Positions 1 to 7,381 of a DNA stretch of 64,000 bases are shown here, one piece after another. Position 1 is the first letter of the stretch; each line of letters opens with the position of its first letter. The position numbers and the translations under genes are program-made. This DNA is from HXMU1420-13 sp965229525 (GTDB taxonomy: Bacteria > Bacteroidota > Rhodothermia > Balneolales > Balneolaceae): assembly GCA_965229525.1 (NCBI GenBank), contig OZ245886.1:1798001-1862000 (forward strand). Direction: 5' to 3'. The notes below the pieces were generated by a model, which ran no database searches, was not told where the DNA came from, and saw only the letters and a list, made by a program, of their open reading frames with translations.

Positions 1-2386
1 GTTTTTCGCCAAAATTATATCGCCATGAGTAGCTAAATTTCAGACCAAAACTCCATTGTGAATGTAATGGAGCAACTGGCTTATAACCAAAACCCGGATC
101 AATAGCGGCAAAAATACCTTGATTAAAAGGATCGTACTCGCGACGATAAATTGGGGTGTAGGGCTCAACACCATTTCGCCCACCTTTGAAATTGGTACTG
201 GCTGAAACAGTGAGTCTTTCCATTTGTGCAATTCGTCCATCCTCCCACAAAAAGCGATCGATTTTTCTCCCATTTTCATCTCTTTGATAAAAAGAAAAGT
301 CAGCATTGGCACGTAGGTTTAGTCCTTCAAATGCTTTAGAAGAGATGTCTAAGTCCAGGTCGGCAAGATTTAGACTATCAGCAGCAAAATTGTATGAGGT
401 GTTTAGTGAAAGGTTATCAATCAGTTTTAAATTCCTTTCATTGACTTCACCCGTTGAATCACGATCTATAATTTTTGTCTCGAATACATTTCGAATTCCT
501 ATCCGTAGTGATCTGGATTCACCCCTTCCCGGGCCACTAAAAATTTCATCTTCGAAAATACTGTAAGTGAGTTCGTTACCCAGGGTGTCGCGCTCGATAG
601 TTTTGTAAAAACCCCATTGTTCATCACTAAAATCAGGACGGTAACTTAACCCAAGAGTTGGAGAAAATGTATGACGAAAGCCTTCCAGTTTCCCGATTTT
701 TCGATTTGAAAGTCCATAAATGGTAGTAGAAAAATTTAAGCCTGTGGAAAAATCTCGACCTGAAGCAAATCCGGGTATCTTTTCAGTTTCAACCTGATTG
801 GTTTCTCGGTTTAGAGACTTACGGATAGATGATGGAAACCAATATTCATTATAACTGATGCTTGCAGATGTATTTATAAACTGACTTGGAATTAACCGAT
901 TTACGCTAGCAGAAGTAGTATGTTGAATTCCCGCTCTAATATAATCATCATCGCCAGTAGCTTCTTCATAGAGGTCGCGATTTGTTAATGCCTCAAAAAA
1001 GGTGACTGTGGCAGTATCCGCATCAATAGGACGATAAGAAAAATCAGTATTCATCTTACTGTTATACTGAAAGGTTAAACTCTCATACCATTTCGGACTC
1101 CCGCTATTTCCAACACTTTGATTTTGAAAAGGAGAAATTGAACGTAATGTAAATGTAGAGTTAGGACCTCTTAGAGTTGTGCTATTATTCGAGAACTCTT
1201 GATTTAAACTTGCACTTGTGGAAAAATTAAACAAACGATCAGGATGATTGTACTTATAAGCTAATCTAGATTGTGAATTTGTTTCCGCAAGTTGATCAAT
1301 ATCGAAAGAATTCTCTTTGTAGAAATCCTTCGTTCGAATACTGATATTTGCATTTATACTGGCATAGGGAGAAATCGTCTGGTTATGTTGAAGTCCTATG
1401 GATCGATTTATTGTTCTCCCAAAACTAGGATCGGTTGGTTCCAAACCTTGGGATCTTGAATATCCAAGATTAAGTGACCCACTGTATAAATGTGAATTTC
1501 GATATTGGGTTGTATTCGTAAGAAAAAAGGTGCCGGAAGTATACAGATCGCCGGTAATTGAAGTTGTTATATAATCGTTGATGTATTGGAACCACCCCAC
1601 ATTATTTAGTCCAATTCCGCGCGTTGACTTTGCGTCAAAAACATAGGTGGGGGTTAATAAACCGGACTGTTTTTGTTCGATCCCCGACGGCACATACCCA
1701 AAAGGAAAAACAAGTGGGTAAGGGATATCCAAAATATACAGTCGAGCATTTGTAAAGAAAATCTCATCCTGATCTACCACTTTCATTCTCTCTGCTTTTA
1801 AATAGTAATAGAGATACTCTGGTGGGCAGGTAGAATAAATACCATCCTGAATAAATACTTCTGTTTCACTTACATTTTTTACCTGCGAGCCAATTAATTG
1901 GCCCTCACCTACGTTAATTCGAGCTTCTTCGAATTTTCCCTTTTGCGTTTGATAATTAAATAAAATTCTTCGACTTCTTATCTCATCACTTTCGCGAGTA
2001 AGAACCGGCATGGCGAGAGTGTCTTGTGCATTTTCTGTGGATGCTTCTACCGTGTTAGTTTCCAGATCCATTGCAATGGTGCCGGAAGTAAGCGTTGCTG
2101 CTGTATTACTTACCTTGGCTGATCCATATAACGTTGCTTTTCGTCCATTTCTGAAATCAACAATAAGGGAATCGGTTGATTGAAATTGAACTGCGTCCTG
2201 TATGTTGCTGCCTCTATTTCCCGGGTTTGCAGGTGGTGGTGGAGCAGAAGTTGAATTATTCTGTAACGGAGAGCCAGCTTGTGAATTAATTAATGCTGTA
2301 TCCGATGGATTTGCAATTAAAGATGGCCTCGTTACTGTCGAGTCTGGAGTTACCTGAGCAAGAACTGAATGTGAGCACAATAACAT
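1..2386 (-). CDS. lptD: LPS-assembly outer-membrane protein LptD, 3' end beyond window
   Basis: The frame is open from about 2440 to the left edge, so about 795 codons are visible and the C-terminus is missing. Seen: a hydrophobic leader ending HSVLAQ, a Pro-rich linker (APPPPANP), an OstA-like stretch (RNGRKATLYGSAKVS), then PFGYVPSGIEQKQSGLLTP followed by a long series of alternating aromatic/polar strands typical of the LptD barrel. The family inserts LPS into the outer leaflet of the outer membrane. It lies directly after the ROK kinase on the same strand. The ATG at 2386 leaves a signal peptide without a basic n-region. The in-frame extension to a CTG at 2437 supplies one, so the true start may be non-ATG. 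Family call is good; start uncertain. Confidence 0.85.
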   Translation of the reverse strand, partial: MLLCSHSVLAQVTPDSTVTRPSLIANPSDTALINSQAGSPLQNNSTSAPPPPANPGNRGSNIQDAVQFQSTDSLIVDFRNGRKATLYGSAKVSNTAATLTSGTIAMDLETNTVEASTENAQDTLAMPVLTRESDEIRSRRILFNYQTQKGKFEEARINVGEGQLIGSQVKNVSETEVFIQDGIYSTCPPEYLYYYLKAERMKVVDQDEIFFTNARLYILDIPYPLVFPFGYVPSGIEQKQSGLLTPTYVFDAKSTRGIGLNNVGWFQYINDYITTSITGDLYTSGTFFLTNTTQYRNSHLYSGSLNLGYSRSQGLEPTDPSFGRTINRSIGLQHNQTISPYASINANISIRTKDFYKENSFDIDQLAETNSQSRLAYKYNHPDRLFNFSTSASLNQEFSNNSTTLRGPNSTFTLRSISPFQNQSVGNSGSPKWYESLTFQYNSKMNTDFSYRPIDADTATVTFFEALTNRDLYEEATGDDDYIRAGIQHTTSASVNRLIPSQFINTSASISYNEYWFPSSIRKSLNRETNQVETEKIPGFASGRDFSTGLNFSTTIYGLSNRKIGKLEGFRHTFSPTLGLSYRPDFSDEQWGFYKTIERDTLGNELTYSIFEDEIFSGPGRGESRSLRIGIRNVFETKIIDRDSTGEVNERNLKLIDNLSLNTSYNFAADSLNLADLDLDISSKAFEGLNLRANADFSFYQRDENGRKIDRFLWEDGRIAQMERLTVSASTNFKGGRNGVEPYTPIYRREYDPFNQGIFAAIDPGFGYKPVAPLHSQWSFGLKFSYSWRYNFGEK

Positions 2387-2451
2387 CAGGCAAATACCAA
2401 ATATCCATTTGCCAATATGTTTATTAATTAGTGTCAGTGTTTCTTAGGTTT

Positions 2452-3396
2452 TTATCCAAACGAATCGAAAGCAAGTCCTGCAGCACCTAAAAGAGCACTA
2501 TCATTGCCTAGGTCTTCAACCATCAATTCAAAGCCATCCTGAAAAGGTGCCATCATATGTTTTTTTACGATTTCACGAGCTGGATCTGTAATCCAAGACC
2601 CTGCTTTAGAAACTCCGCCGCTTAAAACATATTTTCTGATATCTAAAATATGCGTGTAATTAATTATGGCGTATCCTAAACGCTGGCCTGTTTTCATCAG
2701 AATTTCGATGGCTAATTCATTCCCTAACTCAGCTTCACGGGTGAGATCCACAGGTTCTAGCTTATCAAAATTACCTTGAAATCTTTTGTAGAGGTCATTA
2801 TCCGTATTCTGGCTGATCATATCAGTGGCAAACCTGCTCATAAATCTTTGACCAACATAAGCCTCTATAGTTCCTCGAGTAACACTGTTCGATAGTGGTC
2901 CATGATAATCTATTATTACATGCCCCAGTTCACCGGCCATGCCTCTGGTTCCCTTAAAAAGTTTATTGTTATGAATAATCGCGCCTCCAACCCCAGTGCC
3001 TAGGGTTAACATAACAAAGCTTCCAAGCTTTTTTCCTTTTCCAAAATGCAGACAACCCAATGCAGAAACATTCGCATCATTTTCAATTCTACAAGGAAGT
3101 TTTGTTCGTTTGGTAATTTCTTCGGCAGCATTTACTTCTTCCCAGCCGGGTAAGTTAGGTGGGTGAAACACGGTGGTTTGTTCCAGATTAACCATCCCAG
3201 GTAAACCAAATCCAATTCCTATAACTCCATCCGCATGAGAAAGTGAATCAATCGTCGCAGCGATTCGATCGAGCAAATGCTCTCGGCCTAATTCGGCATG
3301 TGTTGGAACACTCGTCTGTTCAAGTATCCCCTTTTTTTGATGAACTACGGCAACTTTGATATTCGTGCCGCCTAAATCAATCCCAATAGCTTTCAT
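2452..3396 (-). CDS. ROK-family sugar kinase (glucokinase-like)
   Basis: A 314-residue cytoplasmic kinase that probably phosphorylates glucose or a related hexose with ATP. Seen: the N-terminal phosphate loop DLGGTNIK (residues 7-14), the catalytic ENDAN around residue 105, GTGVGGA near 133, GELGHV near 156, and a C-terminal LSGGVS. Length fits the ROK family. The Cys-rich zinc motif (CxCGxxGC) that normally follows GELGH is absent: the sequence there reads IDYHGPLSNSVTRGTIEAY. The gene ends 15 nt before the possible CTG start of lptD, so the two may be co-transcribed. Family is clear from motifs; substrate is inferred. Confidence 0.85.
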   Translation of the reverse strand: MKAIGIDLGGTNIKVAVVHQKKGILEQTSVPTHAELGREHLLDRIAATIDSLSHADGVIGIGFGLPGMVNLEQTTVFHPPNLPGWEEVNAAEEITKRTKLPCRIENDANVSALGCLHFGKGKKLGSFVMLTLGTGVGGAIIHNNKLFKGTRGMAGELGHVIIDYHGPLSNSVTRGTIEAYVGQRFMSRFATDMISQNTDNDLYKRFQGNFDKLEPVDLTREAELGNELAIEILMKTGQRLGYAIINYTHILDIRKYVLSGGVSKAGSWITDPAREIVKKHMMAPFQDGFELMVEDLGNDSALLGAAGLAFDSFG

Positions 3397-3455
3397 GAGT
3401 TACAGCAAGTTTGGATATAATAAAATAAATGTCGGTGCAAAATTTACTTGAATCA

Positions 3456-3758
3456 CTATTTCCGGATAATTTTATAAACGGTTTCCCCAGGTTTTCTCAT
3501 ACCATATTGTTCTCTGGCAATTTTCTCGAGTAGAACCCGGTTATTCTCAAGTGATGCAAGTTTCGTTTTCAATTCTTCAGATTTGAAGCTTAATTCATCG
3601 GTTCGTTCAATCAGCTCTTTCTTTCGTTGGCTTAGTTCCCATCGAGTTTTCAGGCTGTAAACATCAATAAATGAGAACCAAACAACTAAAAACGCGACAA
3701 GAAGAGACACCAGGAACGATTTTTTCCAACGTAAGGGATTTAGGGTGTCAAGCTTCAT
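3456..3758 (-). CDS. FtsB/DivIC-like septum formation protein
   Basis: A 100-residue single-pass membrane protein. Seen: a short basic cytoplasmic N-terminus (to about residue 13), one transmembrane helix (about 14-32, FLVSLLVAFLVVWFSF), then a coiled coil with heptad Leu/Glu/Lys (about 38-80), ending in the family motif REQYGMRKPGETVYKI. DivIC/FtsB proteins bridge FtsL and FtsQ in the divisome at the inner membrane. Size, topology and the EqYGmrkpgE tail all match. It sits upstream of the ROK gene on the same strand with a 60-nt gap. Orthology to FtsB rather than another DivIC homologue cannot be settled here. Confidence 0.85.
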   Translation of the reverse strand: MKLDTLNPLRWKKSFLVSLLVAFLVVWFSFIDVYSLKTRWELSQRKKELIERTDELSFKSEELKTKLASLENNRVLLEKIAREQYGMRKPGETVYKIIRK

Positions 3759-3774
3759 AGATGATTGGTAGTTT

Positions 3775-3782
3775 TAACTTTG
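3775..3782 (+). promoter_or_regulatory. Possible -7 promoter element (TAACTTTG)
   Basis: Exact match to the TAnnTTTG -7 element of Bacteroidota-type promoters, in the gap before the PLD-nuclease gene. No TTG lies at the usual 19-21 nt spacing upstream, so support is partial. Confidence 0.3.
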
Positions 3783-3836
3783 CAGTAAAAGAAAATACAG
3801 TAATTTGTGAATTATTGACAATCAAAGGTTTGGGGG

Positions 3837-5753
3837 ATGGGGTTTCTTCGAAAATCAATTTTAGTATTCGCTTTTATAGGGGTAGTACAAGTTTCTGCAC
3901 AAGAAACGGAATGGATAAAAGTGTATTTCAATATGCCTGCACAAATTGATTCACTTTCAAGTCTAGAAGTTCGAGATAACTGGGATTTAATTGGCACTCT
4001 CGAAAGTTTAATTGACTCTGCCAATTCTAGTGTCGATTTATGCATCTATGATCTGGAACATCCAAGAATAGGGGAAGCATTAATTCGTGCAAAAAACCGT
4101 GGTGTAAGAATTCGATTAGTAACGGATGACCACAATCGTACAGATTCCAGAGAATTTGATCCTCAAATGTGGGATATGCTTGGAAGTGCAGGGATATATT
4201 CCATAGATGATGATGGTGATATCTACCAGAGCGCTACTTCAATTATTGATAATGATCTTGTGAATAATAGTGCAGATATGCACAACAAATTCGCTGTAAT
4301 TGATCGAGTAAGTGAATCAAAAGATGATGATATAGTCTGGACTGGATCCACAAATCTAACGTATACAGGCGCATTCAACACAAATAACATAGTTGTGATA
4401 AAGGATGTAGATGTTGCCATTGTATACGAGCAGGAATTTGAGCAGATGTGGGGTGGTAGCAGTGATGCTCCAAAACCTGAAATGGCACGGTTTCACAAGG
4501 ATAAATTACCTGCCCGTCAAACGATATTCGATGTTAATGGAATTAAAGTCGAAATTTACTTTGCACCTCAAAATCGTGATAAAACCAAACCGGGAATTAG
4601 TGATCGATTGGTGGAATTGATTACTAATGAAACGGATTCGGACCTTAAATTTCAGGCATTCTCATTTACTCCGAACATCCCCCTAGCTGAGGCTATTTGG
4701 TCGAAAACCAGTACAACCAATATTGATCTGAAAGGGATCATAGATCCGGGGTTCTTCAGTCGATATCGAAATGCAGGTCAGATTTGGGGGACTAAAGACG
4801 CCCAGACAGGAAATAGGCTTGTGTTACCTGCACGTGAAATGAGAAAATTACATCATAAAATATTATTGGTAGATACAGATAACCCTGATACAAGCGATAT
4901 AGCACAAGTAGTAACGGGTTCTTATAACTTCTCAAATAATGCAGAATTCAATAATGATGAAAACCTTCTGATAATTCACTCAAACAAAATCGCAGCACAG
5001 TATTTAGCGGATTTCAACGGAGCATTTGCACGAGCGAAAGGTGAGATAGGGGCTCCATCTCCACCTATCGACTCGGAGAAATGGTATGAAGTGTTTGCTA
5101 TAAGAGATGGCCGTGAATTCGAGATCGAAGTAAGCCCGGGTTTTGGTTATCCAGTTCGGTTATTAGGTGTTAATGTTCCTTCCATTTATTCCGGTAATGA
5201 TTCATCCGATTATTATGCTGGTCCAACTGCTGAGTATCTTAGAAATTTACTGGAGGGAAGAAAAGTAAGACTAAAAGGGGCAACTCTTAACGAACCCGAC
5301 TCATACTATGGTTCCTTTCGGGCATATGTAGATGTAGACTTCGATGGAAAGATTCTTCCACTAAATTCAACAATTTTAAAAAATGGGTATGGAACAGTAT
5401 CAAGCAGCTTTGCTCAGCATCCTGATTCTGTAATAAGGTTTAAGGAAATTCAACTTGTTGCCGAAAACAATAGAGAAGGAATTTGGCGGCGACCATCCTC
5501 AATTGGATCCAGAGTGGCTCGTTCTTCAGAAGTCTCGAAAGGCGACGCATTAGATGTTGTTTACCCCATCAATATCAATACTGCAGACCTTGCAACTTTG
5601 AAGCTCTTGCCAGGGATTGGAGATGCATATGCTCGGCGAATTATTGAATTTCGAGAGCAAAATGGCGGTTTCGATCGCGTGGAACAACTAAAGGAAATAC
5701 GTGGTATCGGCGAAGTAAGATTCCAAAGGCTACGACCGATTGTGACTTTATAA
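3837..5753 (+). CDS. Secreted phospholipase D / TNase-like / helix-hairpin-helix fusion nuclease
   Basis: A 638-residue exported protein with three recognisable parts. A signal peptide ends near residue 22 (VVQVSAQ). Two HKD motifs follow: HNKFAVID (H149, K151, D156) and HHKILLVD (H339, K341, D346), the pair needed for a phospholipase D-type active site. About residues 417-555 resemble a staphylococcal nuclease domain (VRLLGVNVPS, then YLRNLLEGRKVRL, YGSFRAYVDVD, NREGIWR). The last 65 residues form a ComEA-type double helix-hairpin-helix (INTADLATLKLLPGIG, LKEIRGIGEVRFQRL). The family logic suggests a periplasmic or extracellular nuclease that binds DNA by its HhH tail; lipid hydrolysis is the alternative. 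The ATG at 3837 follows a run of five G. Activity is inferred. Confidence 0.8.
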   Translation: MGFLRKSILVFAFIGVVQVSAQETEWIKVYFNMPAQIDSLSSLEVRDNWDLIGTLESLIDSANSSVDLCIYDLEHPRIGEALIRAKNRGVRIRLVTDDHNRTDSREFDPQMWDMLGSAGIYSIDDDGDIYQSATSIIDNDLVNNSADMHNKFAVIDRVSESKDDDIVWTGSTNLTYTGAFNTNNIVVIKDVDVAIVYEQEFEQMWGGSSDAPKPEMARFHKDKLPARQTIFDVNGIKVEIYFAPQNRDKTKPGISDRLVELITNETDSDLKFQAFSFTPNIPLAEAIWSKTSTTNIDLKGIIDPGFFSRYRNAGQIWGTKDAQTGNRLVLPAREMRKLHHKILLVDTDNPDTSDIAQVVTGSYNFSNNAEFNNDENLLIIHSNKIAAQYLADFNGAFARAKGEIGAPSPPIDSEKWYEVFAIRDGREFEIEVSPGFGYPVRLLGVNVPSIYSGNDSSDYYAGPTAEYLRNLLEGRKVRLKGATLNEPDSYYGSFRAYVDVDFDGKILPLNSTILKNGYGTVSSSFAQHPDSVIRFKEIQLVAENNREGIWRRPSSIGSRVARSSEVSKGDALDVVYPININTADLATLKLLPGIGDAYARRIIEFREQNGGFDRVEQLKEIRGIGEVRFQRLRPIVTL

Positions 5754-5771
5754 AACCGGAATGGGAGCAAG

Positions 5772-5803
5772 AAAAAACCCCATCCGAGATCAATCGAACG
5801 GGG
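5772..5803 (-). terminator. Intrinsic terminator after tRNA-Lys
   Basis: On the minus strand a 6-bp stem (CCCCGT / ATGGGG with one G-T pair) is followed directly by six T. It lies 48 nt beyond the tRNA 3' end and is oriented to stop that transcript. Confidence 0.55.
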
Positions 5804-5850
5804 CTGGTCAAGAGAGAGTCAATATGAACTCTTTAGGGGATATAATATCG

Positions 5851-5923
5851 TGAACCGGGTGGGACTCGAACCCACGACCCACGGCTTAAAAGGCAGTTGC
5901 TCTACCAACTGAGCTACCGGTTC
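5851..5923 (-). tRNA. tRNA-Lys (anticodon TTT)
   Basis: A 73-nt cloverleaf. Acceptor GAACCGG/CCGGTTC pairs fully, D stem GCTC/GAGC, anticodon loop CTTTTAA with anticodon TTT, T stem GTGGG/CCCAC with loop TTCGAGT, discriminator A. No CCA is encoded. The anticodon stem ACTGC/GCCGT has one mismatch, T opposite C at positions 29 and 41. A well-formed promoter lies just upstream and a terminator downstream, so it is a stand-alone gene. Confidence 0.96.
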
Positions 5924-5935
5924 AGTCAAAGACCG

Positions 5936-5967
5936 CAAAGATACGGGTTTTACCGTGATCTTTTCAA
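5936..5967 (-). promoter_or_regulatory. Promoter of tRNA-Lys (TTG-N21-TATCTTTG)
   Basis: On the minus strand, TTG (5965-5967), a 21-nt spacer and TATCTTTG (5936-5943) match the Bacteroidota -33/-7 layout. The expected start falls a few nt before the mature tRNA 5' end at 5923, which supports it. Confidence 0.7.
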
Positions 5968-5996
5968 TGCCTACATCAAAAAAGTAGACAAAAGTT

Positions 5997-6488
5997 TCAA
6001 TCGTCTTTGAAATCTCCAGATTTTAAGATGTGAACAAGATCTTGTTCAATACTTTCAGTCGACTCCTCAACTATCCTTCCAATTTCATTTTCAGCGTTAA
6101 AAATGATAAAAGTTGGCGTATACTGCAAATCATATGCATCAGCACGCCCTTCGGGATCTGATTTTTCCCGACTTACGGCAATATACTCTATATCGATTTT
6201 AGGATTTTCAGCAAGTTCCATGGTTTTAATGAAAGCAGGAATCTCTCTCTTACTATCATGACACCAAGTGCCAAAAAGTATTTTTATCTCTACAGACTCT
6301 TCAAAATTCTTTAAATACTCTATTGCTGTAGAATCCGGTTTATATCTGTTTACATAGATATCGAAGACTCGATGAGACTCTCGAATCTCTTCCGGTGAGG
6401 TTACACCAATAATATCTTGAGCATTTGCAAGGTCGTTGATGCCTATAGTAATAAGTATCATTAAGAAAAAAGAATAAAAACGATTCAT
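5997..6488 (-). CDS. Exported thioredoxin-like protein with a single active-site cysteine
   Basis: 163 residues with a signal peptide (hydrophobic core about 5-20, ending DLANAQ). The remainder has a thioredoxin-like layout: a strand into the motif FGTWCHDSKREIP near residue 75, and a cis-Pro strand YTPTFIIFN near 125. The motif is CxxS, so only the first cysteine of a redox pair remains. That makes it a candidate monothiol, non-disulfide-forming relative of the TlpA/thioredoxin group. It is transcribed away from the HIT gene with 68 nt between them. Redox partner and substrate are unknown. Confidence 0.7.
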   Translation of the reverse strand: MNRFYSFFLMILITIGINDLANAQDIIGVTSPEEIRESHRVFDIYVNRYKPDSTAIEYLKNFEESVEIKILFGTWCHDSKREIPAFIKTMELAENPKIDIEYIAVSREKSDPEGRADAYDLQYTPTFIIFNAENEIGRIVEESTESIEQDLVHILKSGDFKDD

Positions 6489-6556
6489 AATAAGAGTGGG
6501 AAATTGAACATCGTGCGTAGTATCTTCGCCAAGATAGGATTAATGAACGAACTTCA

Positions 6557-6955
6557 ATGGCATCAATTTTCACAAAAATAATTCAGGGCGAAATACCCTG
6601 TTATAAAATTGCTGAAGATGATAATTATTTCGCCTTTTTGGATATCAATCCAGTATCTGAAGGTCATACTCTTTGTGTTCCGAAGAAGGAAGTAGATTAT
6701 ATATTTGATCTAGACGAAGAAACATTGAGTGGACTTATCAACTTTTCGAAAAAAGTAGCATTAGGAATTGATAAAGCTCTCGGTACCGTAAGGACCGGTA
6801 TAATTGTGGAAGGTTTAGAAGTTCCTCACGCTCATGTTCATTTGGTTCCTATTTATTATGACGGCCAACCGATGAGTTTGTCCACAAAAACAAGCATAAC
6901 AAATGAAAGAATGCAGGAAATTGCTGAATTAATAAGCAAGGCAGTTGAATTATGA
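6557..6955 (+). CDS. HIT-family nucleotide hydrolase/transferase
   Basis: A 132-residue cytoplasmic protein matching Hint-type HIT proteins. The catalytic histidine triad HAHVHLVP is near residue 92, with the upstream FAFLDINPVSEGHTLCVPK typical of the nucleotide pocket. Members hydrolyse nucleoside 5'-phosphoramidates or adenylylated intermediates; the cellular substrate is not evident. The stop overlaps the aroQ start by 4 nt (ATGA), so the two are probably translationally coupled. A TATCTTCG near 6521 is one base off the -7 consensus but has no well-placed -33. Confidence 0.92.
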   Translation: MASIFTKIIQGEIPCYKIAEDDNYFAFLDINPVSEGHTLCVPKKEVDYIFDLDEETLSGLINFSKKVALGIDKALGTVRTGIIVEGLEVPHAHVHLVPIYYDGQPMSLSTKTSITNERMQEIAELISKAVEL

Positions 6956-7377
6956 AAATCCTTGTTTTGAATGGACCCAACTTAAATCTACTCGGCACAA
7001 GAGACCCCGAAGTATATGGTTCAACTACTTTGGAAGACGTCAATAAAATGCTAAAAAGTGAGTTTCCGGATTACGATTTCGATTTTTTCCAAAGTAATAT
7101 TGAAGGAGAACTCATCGATCGAATTCATTTATCGATGAATGATGGAACTAATGCTATCATTGCCAATTTTGGTGGATATACACATACATCAGTAGCTTTA
7201 AGGGATGCACTGGAACCAGTTACCTTTCCTAAAGTTGAAGTACATATCTCAAATATCCACGCACGAGAAGAATTCCGTGAAAAATCCATCACAGGTAAAG
7301 TGATGAATGGCATTATCACCGGATTTGGCGTGAATAGTTATGTGCTTGGAGTTCAAGCTATCGAACAATTAATCTGA
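6952..7377 (+). CDS. aroQ: Type II 3-dehydroquinate dehydratase
   Basis: 141 residues, the usual length for the type II enzyme of the shikimate pathway, which converts 3-dehydroquinate to 3-dehydroshikimate. Seen: LNGPNLNLLGTRDPEVYG with the conserved Asn, Arg and catalytic Tyr (about residues 5-23), the NFGGYTHTSVALRDAL block near 71, and VEVHISNIHAREEFR with the catalytic His near 100. The family is a dodecamer in the cytoplasm. The start overlaps the HIT gene stop by 4 nt. Confidence 0.96.
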   Translation: MKILVLNGPNLNLLGTRDPEVYGSTTLEDVNKMLKSEFPDYDFDFFQSNIEGELIDRIHLSMNDGTNAIIANFGGYTHTSVALRDALEPVTFPKVEVHISNIHAREEFREKSITGKVMNGIITGFGVNSYVLGVQAIEQLI

Positions 7378-7381
7378 CCCA

